Assembly: GCF_000208865.1 (NCBI RefSeq)
Contig: NC_018388.1
Location: forward strand, 620,001-684,000
Direction of reading: 5' to 3'
Length of the DNA stretch: 64,000 bases
From: Neospora caninum Liverpool
Lineage: Eukaryota > Apicomplexa > Conoidasida > Eucoccidiorida > Sarcocystidae
Shown: positions 59,939 through 64,000 of the stretch, one piece after another
Numbering within the stretch: the stretch's first letter is position 1
Layout of the letters: every line of letters starts with the position of its first letter
Notes under the pieces: model-generated
Told to the model about the DNA's origin: nothing
Database searches by the model: none
What the model saw: only the letters and a program-made list of their open reading frames with translations
Translations under genes and position numbers: made by a program

Positions 59939-62900
59939 ATGGCGACCAAGAAAAGTGAGTCTTTCCAGCTCAACGCTTTGAGTTCTCGAAACTGTTCGTG
60001 TTCACACCGTCCCTGTCGCCCCGAGCAGCCGAGGCGATCAGTCGCCGTGACGTCTCTCCGCAGCGAAGGGGCGCGGTCCAGGATGCCCTCTGGATCTTCC
60101 CCTCATTCCGCTCCTTCCCTGCTGCTCTCCTGGCGAGGGCAAATCGGTAAACCGGGGGCGTTGTAGGTTCTCCTGCAGAGGTCGTTCGCTGCGGAATCTC
60201 TTCGAGAAAACTTCGCTCTCTGTTCTTTTCTGCTCGCCTTTCCCGCAGACCTGGACGGCCCAATGGCGGCCTCGTACCAGCCGGAAGACGTGGAGAAGGA
60301 CTGGTACGCTTGGTGGGAGCACGAGAACTTCTTCTCGCCGACCACTCTCTCTCTGCACCAGCGCCAAGTTTCCGGCTCCTCCCCAGCTCCGGTGTCGGCG
60401 GAACTTGCAGCCACCACGAAAAAGGAGAACAAATTCGTCATGGTCATCCCGCCTCCCAATGTCACGGGATCGCTCCACATCGGCCACACCCTCACAGTGG
60501 CAATCGAAGACTCCCTTGCTCGATGGTACGCAACGTGCCAGCTGGGCTCACGGCACGGAGGCAGACGGAGAAGCTGCGCTCTCGGAAACGAAGAGCGTGG
60601 ACCACGCAGAGACAGACGAGAAGCTGAGAAAGAACAGGACGGAGAGAATCTCCGAAGGGGGGGACGGGAAGACCGCCGAGAGGAGTTTTCTGGCCTCGGC
60701 ATTTCGCTGCACGGGGGCGTCGCGGACTTCGCTCGTTAGCGAGCTCGGTGCCTTCGCGCATCTTTCCTGGTGTCCTCCCGCGCCTTCCTCACCGCCCTTC
60801 CTGCTCCGTCTTCTGGCAACTCTGCTGTTTGCAGGCACCGCATGAATGGGAAGATCGTCCTCTGGATCCCGGGTGCTGATCACGCAGGTATGGCCGCAGC
60901 CGCGAGCGCAACCTCTGCCTGGTTTTCGCGGTTGAGCCGCCAACCCACTCTGTTTGCATGCAGCCCCTGCGTGTGTGTCTTGAACCTATCTCTGGTCGTA
61001 CGCCGTTTCCATCTGCGAATGCGTGAGACGCGAGGACAAGACTGGTGCGTTTGCACGCTGTGGTGGATCGGCTGCCGCAGGAATTGCCACGCAAAGTGTC
61101 GTCGAGAGGGCGCTGTTGAAGCAGGGTGGCCCTTCGCGCCATGAACTGGGCAGAGAGGCGTTTCTCCAGAAGGTCTGGGACTGGAAAAACCAGTACGGCG
61201 GCGCGATCTGCAATCAGCTGAGGTAGGCTAACCACAGGAAAAAAGGCCGGAGGTTTCTGGATGACCTCATGGCGGCGGAGAGCTTCCGGTGAACGCGCGA
61301 CACAGCGGAGGAGCACCTTGACATGTCGCTGTGGGGTCCGTCGCCTCATCCTCTATCTGTACCAATGTCTTCTGGCCTGCTTGCTTCGCATTTGTGTGCC
61401 TTGGTTGCGCTTCTGTTTTTCTCGCTCCGTGCGCGTTCGTGCGCGGGCGTGTTTTCACGGCTCGCCCCCTTGGGCCGCGGTGGAGCACTCTGGTATCTGG
61501 CTCGGTGAAGCGGAGACTTCTTCGCGGGCCCAGTGTTTCTCCTTTTCTGCCTCGACTTTGTCCAGCTCCACGGCTCCTTCCCCGAGGTTGCTTCCGTGTC
61601 TCTGCCTTTCTCTGCAGACGCGTCGGCAGCAGCGTGTCTTGGCCCCACTTCTCCTTCACCCTTGACGAGAAACTCTCTCGCGCAGTCGTCGAGGCGTTCG
61701 TCCGCATGTATGATGCGGGGCTAATCTACAGAGAGGAGAGGTGAGGCGGGTTGGTGCGGCGGAGTGAGAGAACGCGAGGGAGCATGAGCAGGTCGGCGCG
61801 GCGCTGCATGCCCGGTAGCTTTGGAGTCTTATCGGAGCACAGTTCTCGAAGGACCCACTCTAGCGCGGATCCTTTGGCACTGGAAAACTCGCCCTCCGTT
61901 CAACCCTGCGCTATTTAACTCAGTCGATTCGGTTCAGCTCTTTGCTATTCTGCGGAGTCGCCGACAGCAGCTCGAGGCGACAAACAGGAAGCCGACAACG
62001 AGGGGCGGGTGTTGAGTGCTGCAGAATCGACAACTGTCGGGGCCGAAGAATGTGTGGCTTCAATTTAACAAACATGGAAAGGGAGAGAAAAACCCAGGAT
62101 GAGTAGTGGAGACGAACGATGGAACAGAACCGCGGGCGGGGAGCACGAAAGAAATGGCGGAAACAGCGGTCTATCACCCGAAGAAGCGTGCCCTGATGGG
62201 AAGGCGAGTGCTTATTGGAGAGCCGGGGGGGGGGGGGGGGGAGAGAGAAGAAGAAGAGGAAGAAGAAGAAGAAGAAAGCAAAGATGACGCACCACAAGAC
62301 TTTTAGACCGGAGTGGTGATGCAAGAGAAGGAATGAGGGAGGCGATGCACACGCACGTGTTCACGCGAGTTACTTGTCGCTTATCCACTCTTTCAAGGGC
62401 GATTTATCCAGAGAGTGAACCCTTACCATTTTTTGCCGCTGTTATCAGACTGGTCTCCTGGTCGCCCTACTTGAAGACGGCCATCAGCGATATTGAGGTG
62501 GACGTCGAAGAGATTGACAAACCCAAAAAAATTACCATTCCCGGTAACGTGGTTCATTCCCACACGCGTTCTCGTGTCGCCCTCTGTATGTGTGTGTCTC
62601 TAACTTTCGTCTCTATCCGTATACACGTGAACATGCACATGCACATGTGCTCTCGAGTAAACGTGCATGTAGCCTTGAGCGCTGTATGACAATTGCACCA
62701 ACGGCTTTCTGCCTCTGTCAGTTCATCACGCATGCAAATGTGACGTTTCTTCTCCCGTCAACCATTCGCCTTTGCCTCCCCACCCCCCGCCACCCTCCGT
62801 CTCTATCTTTCTATCTTTCTACCCTTTCTGTCTATCGATATATCTATGTCTTTATATGTAGATATGTTTCTCGGCGTCTTTTCTCTGCGGCTCTCATTTC

Positions 62901-63939
62901 AATGTTCAGGTGTGGAGAGATTGCTGTGGAGTGGTGTCTCTTGACTAGTTGTGCGTCTCCTGCGTGTATGTATTCCGCTTCCAGCTTCCAATTAAATTAC
63001 ATATTAAAATGCGCGCATGTACGATGGTCTCCAACGGTCTCCAACACGCCGCGCTGTGGAGTTGCTGGAGCCAGATTCTGTCCATCTTTCTCGATTTAGC
63101 GGAGGCGCGTACACCTTTGCGCTCGTAACTGCTTCCGTATCTCGGGCTTGTGCATGCGTCCGTCCACGTGAACCTGTTTGCACAGGATTTGAGTATCCCG
63201 TGGAGGTCGGCTATTTGTGGCATTTCGCGTACGAAGTCGAAGGCGGCGGGCGTCTCGAGGTCGCTACGACGCGTATCGAGACCATGCTGGGAGACGTCGC
63301 GGTTGCGGTCAATCCCAACGACGAGCGCTATACGGTACGCTGAAAAGGATGACGTGAAGTTATCTCGTCCTTTTTCCTGTCTGCCCCTGGGTTTTCTGTA
63401 CTCTGCCGAAAACACGTGTGCTTTCTGTCATCGTCCGACGCTGTTTCAGAGCGCGTTCTCGGCTCGGTTCTCTTTTGCATTTCTTCGCCTTCGATTTCAT
63501 TGGCGCACTCGCTTCGCCATCTGGCCGTTTCGTCCCTGCCGGGATAGTTGTTAGAGAGTAGACAGGTTGGCGGTCCACGTCTCGTCGGCCAACCCACCAA
63601 TGCCGGACGCCTGAGACATGTACGCGAACGCACGCGAGTGGGCTTTTTTTCGTTTTCGCCTTCCTCTTGATGTTCTCGCGCGTCTGCGTCGTTGCGGCCT
63701 CGCTCTCGCCACGTCGACTGTGTCTCGGACGCGAGGCTTGAAGAGGACTCTTCTCTACCTCCGTCTCTTTCGCACCGCTCTGCAGAATCTCGTTGGAAGG
63801 CGCCTCATCCATCCGTTCTTCCCACACCGCGACATGCGGGTCGTTGCGGACGAGCACGTCGTAGCGACCTTTGGAACGGGCGCGGTCAAAATCACCCCTG
63901 CACATGACAAGAACGATTATGCTATTGCCAAGCGCCACA
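59939..63939 (+). CDS. ValRS: Valyl-tRNA synthetase, N-terminal part (gene runs off the right edge)
   Basis: Class I aminoacyl-tRNA synthetase that charges tRNA-Val and hydrolyses mischarged Thr-tRNA in its CP1 editing domain. Exons: 59939-59954, 60249-60525, 60835-60887, 61081-61222, 61618-61740, 62449-62543, 63186-63334 and 63786-63939; all phases agree and the last ends at a GTAAGG donor. About 336 residues are present. The ATP-binding signature [15 protein letters not shown] has HIGH at 82-85, followed by [15 protein letters not shown], both hallmarks of Val[20 protein letters not shown] leads into the editing domain, with [11 protein letters not shown] (TTR at 263-265) and [17 protein letters not shown]. 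An insert of about 30 residues (36-65) before the first strand is lineage-specific. The KMSKS motif and anticodon-binding domain lie beyond the window. First exon codes only five residues plus one base, so start choice matters for localisation. Confidence 0.97.
62225..62280 (+). repeat. G17 run followed by GA/GAA tract
   Basis: Seventeen consecutive G (62225-62241) are followed by about 40 purines in GA and GAA units, within ValRS intron 5. The sense strand is purine-rich here, the opposite of the usual CT-rich introns of this window. Confidence 0.9.
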
Positions 63940-64000
63940 GTAAGGAAGAGACGCGAAGCCTGGAAAACAGCGCCGACACGCGACTGCGGCGATGAAGCGT

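Noticed and set aside
1..64000. tRNA, rRNA, CRISPR arrays, bacterial operons, insertion sequences or viral genes
   Set aside because: I looked for tRNA T-loop boxes, repeat-spacer patterns, transposase and reverse-transcriptase motifs on both strands and found none; a tRNA scan by program could still find one.

Overview
The window looks like nuclear DNA of a coccidian apicomplexan (Toxoplasma, Neospora or Hammondia-like). It carries multi-exon genes with 100-900 nt introns, consistent GT-AG borders after strong pyrimidine tracts, CT-rich introns, long Ser/Pro/Arg/Glu-rich disordered insertions in conserved proteins, and (TA)n microsatellites. There are no operons, ribosome binding sites or bacterial features. 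I assigned exons by hand from splice signals, conserved motifs and reading-frame phase. Where I give an exon chain, the phases close unless I say otherwise.

Layout. (1) 1-753, minus: 5' end of a GMC-family flavin oxidoreductase that runs off the left edge. (2) 2528-6504, minus: a major facilitator transporter with an acidic tail. (3) 6505-12366: a 5.9 kb stretch with no convincing gene, holding one unusually long open frame (9371-10108). (4) 12367-17837, minus: a predicted 1566-residue, mostly disordered protein of unknown function. (5) 17838-21923: divergent intergenic region. (6) 21924-31117, plus: a complete 17-exon secreted GMC oxidoreductase (1352 residues), a paralogue of the gene at the left edge. 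(7) 33674-36531, minus: an acidic protein of unknown function with an apparent frameshift. (8) 38613-52311, plus: a 17-exon M14 zinc carboxypeptidase (2172 residues from the first ATG) with a C-terminal membrane anchor and one GC-AG intron. (9) 55258-56118, plus: a single-exon, probably secreted protein resembling coccidian dense-granule proteins in layout only. (10) 59939 to the right edge, plus: valyl-tRNA synthetase, exons 1-8, with an unusual in-frame upstream extension.

How the genes relate. They are independent eukaryotic transcription units on both strands. I see no metabolic cluster. At least three (both GMC enzymes and the single-exon protein) begin with signal-peptide-like segments, and the carboxypeptidase and transporter are membrane proteins, so much of the window serves the secretory and membrane system. 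ValRS is the only clear housekeeping gene. No tRNA, rRNA, CRISPR array, insertion sequence or recognisable transposon was seen. The best second looks are the carboxypeptidase architecture, the GMC pair with its oversized insertions, the single-exon secreted protein and the ValRS leader.
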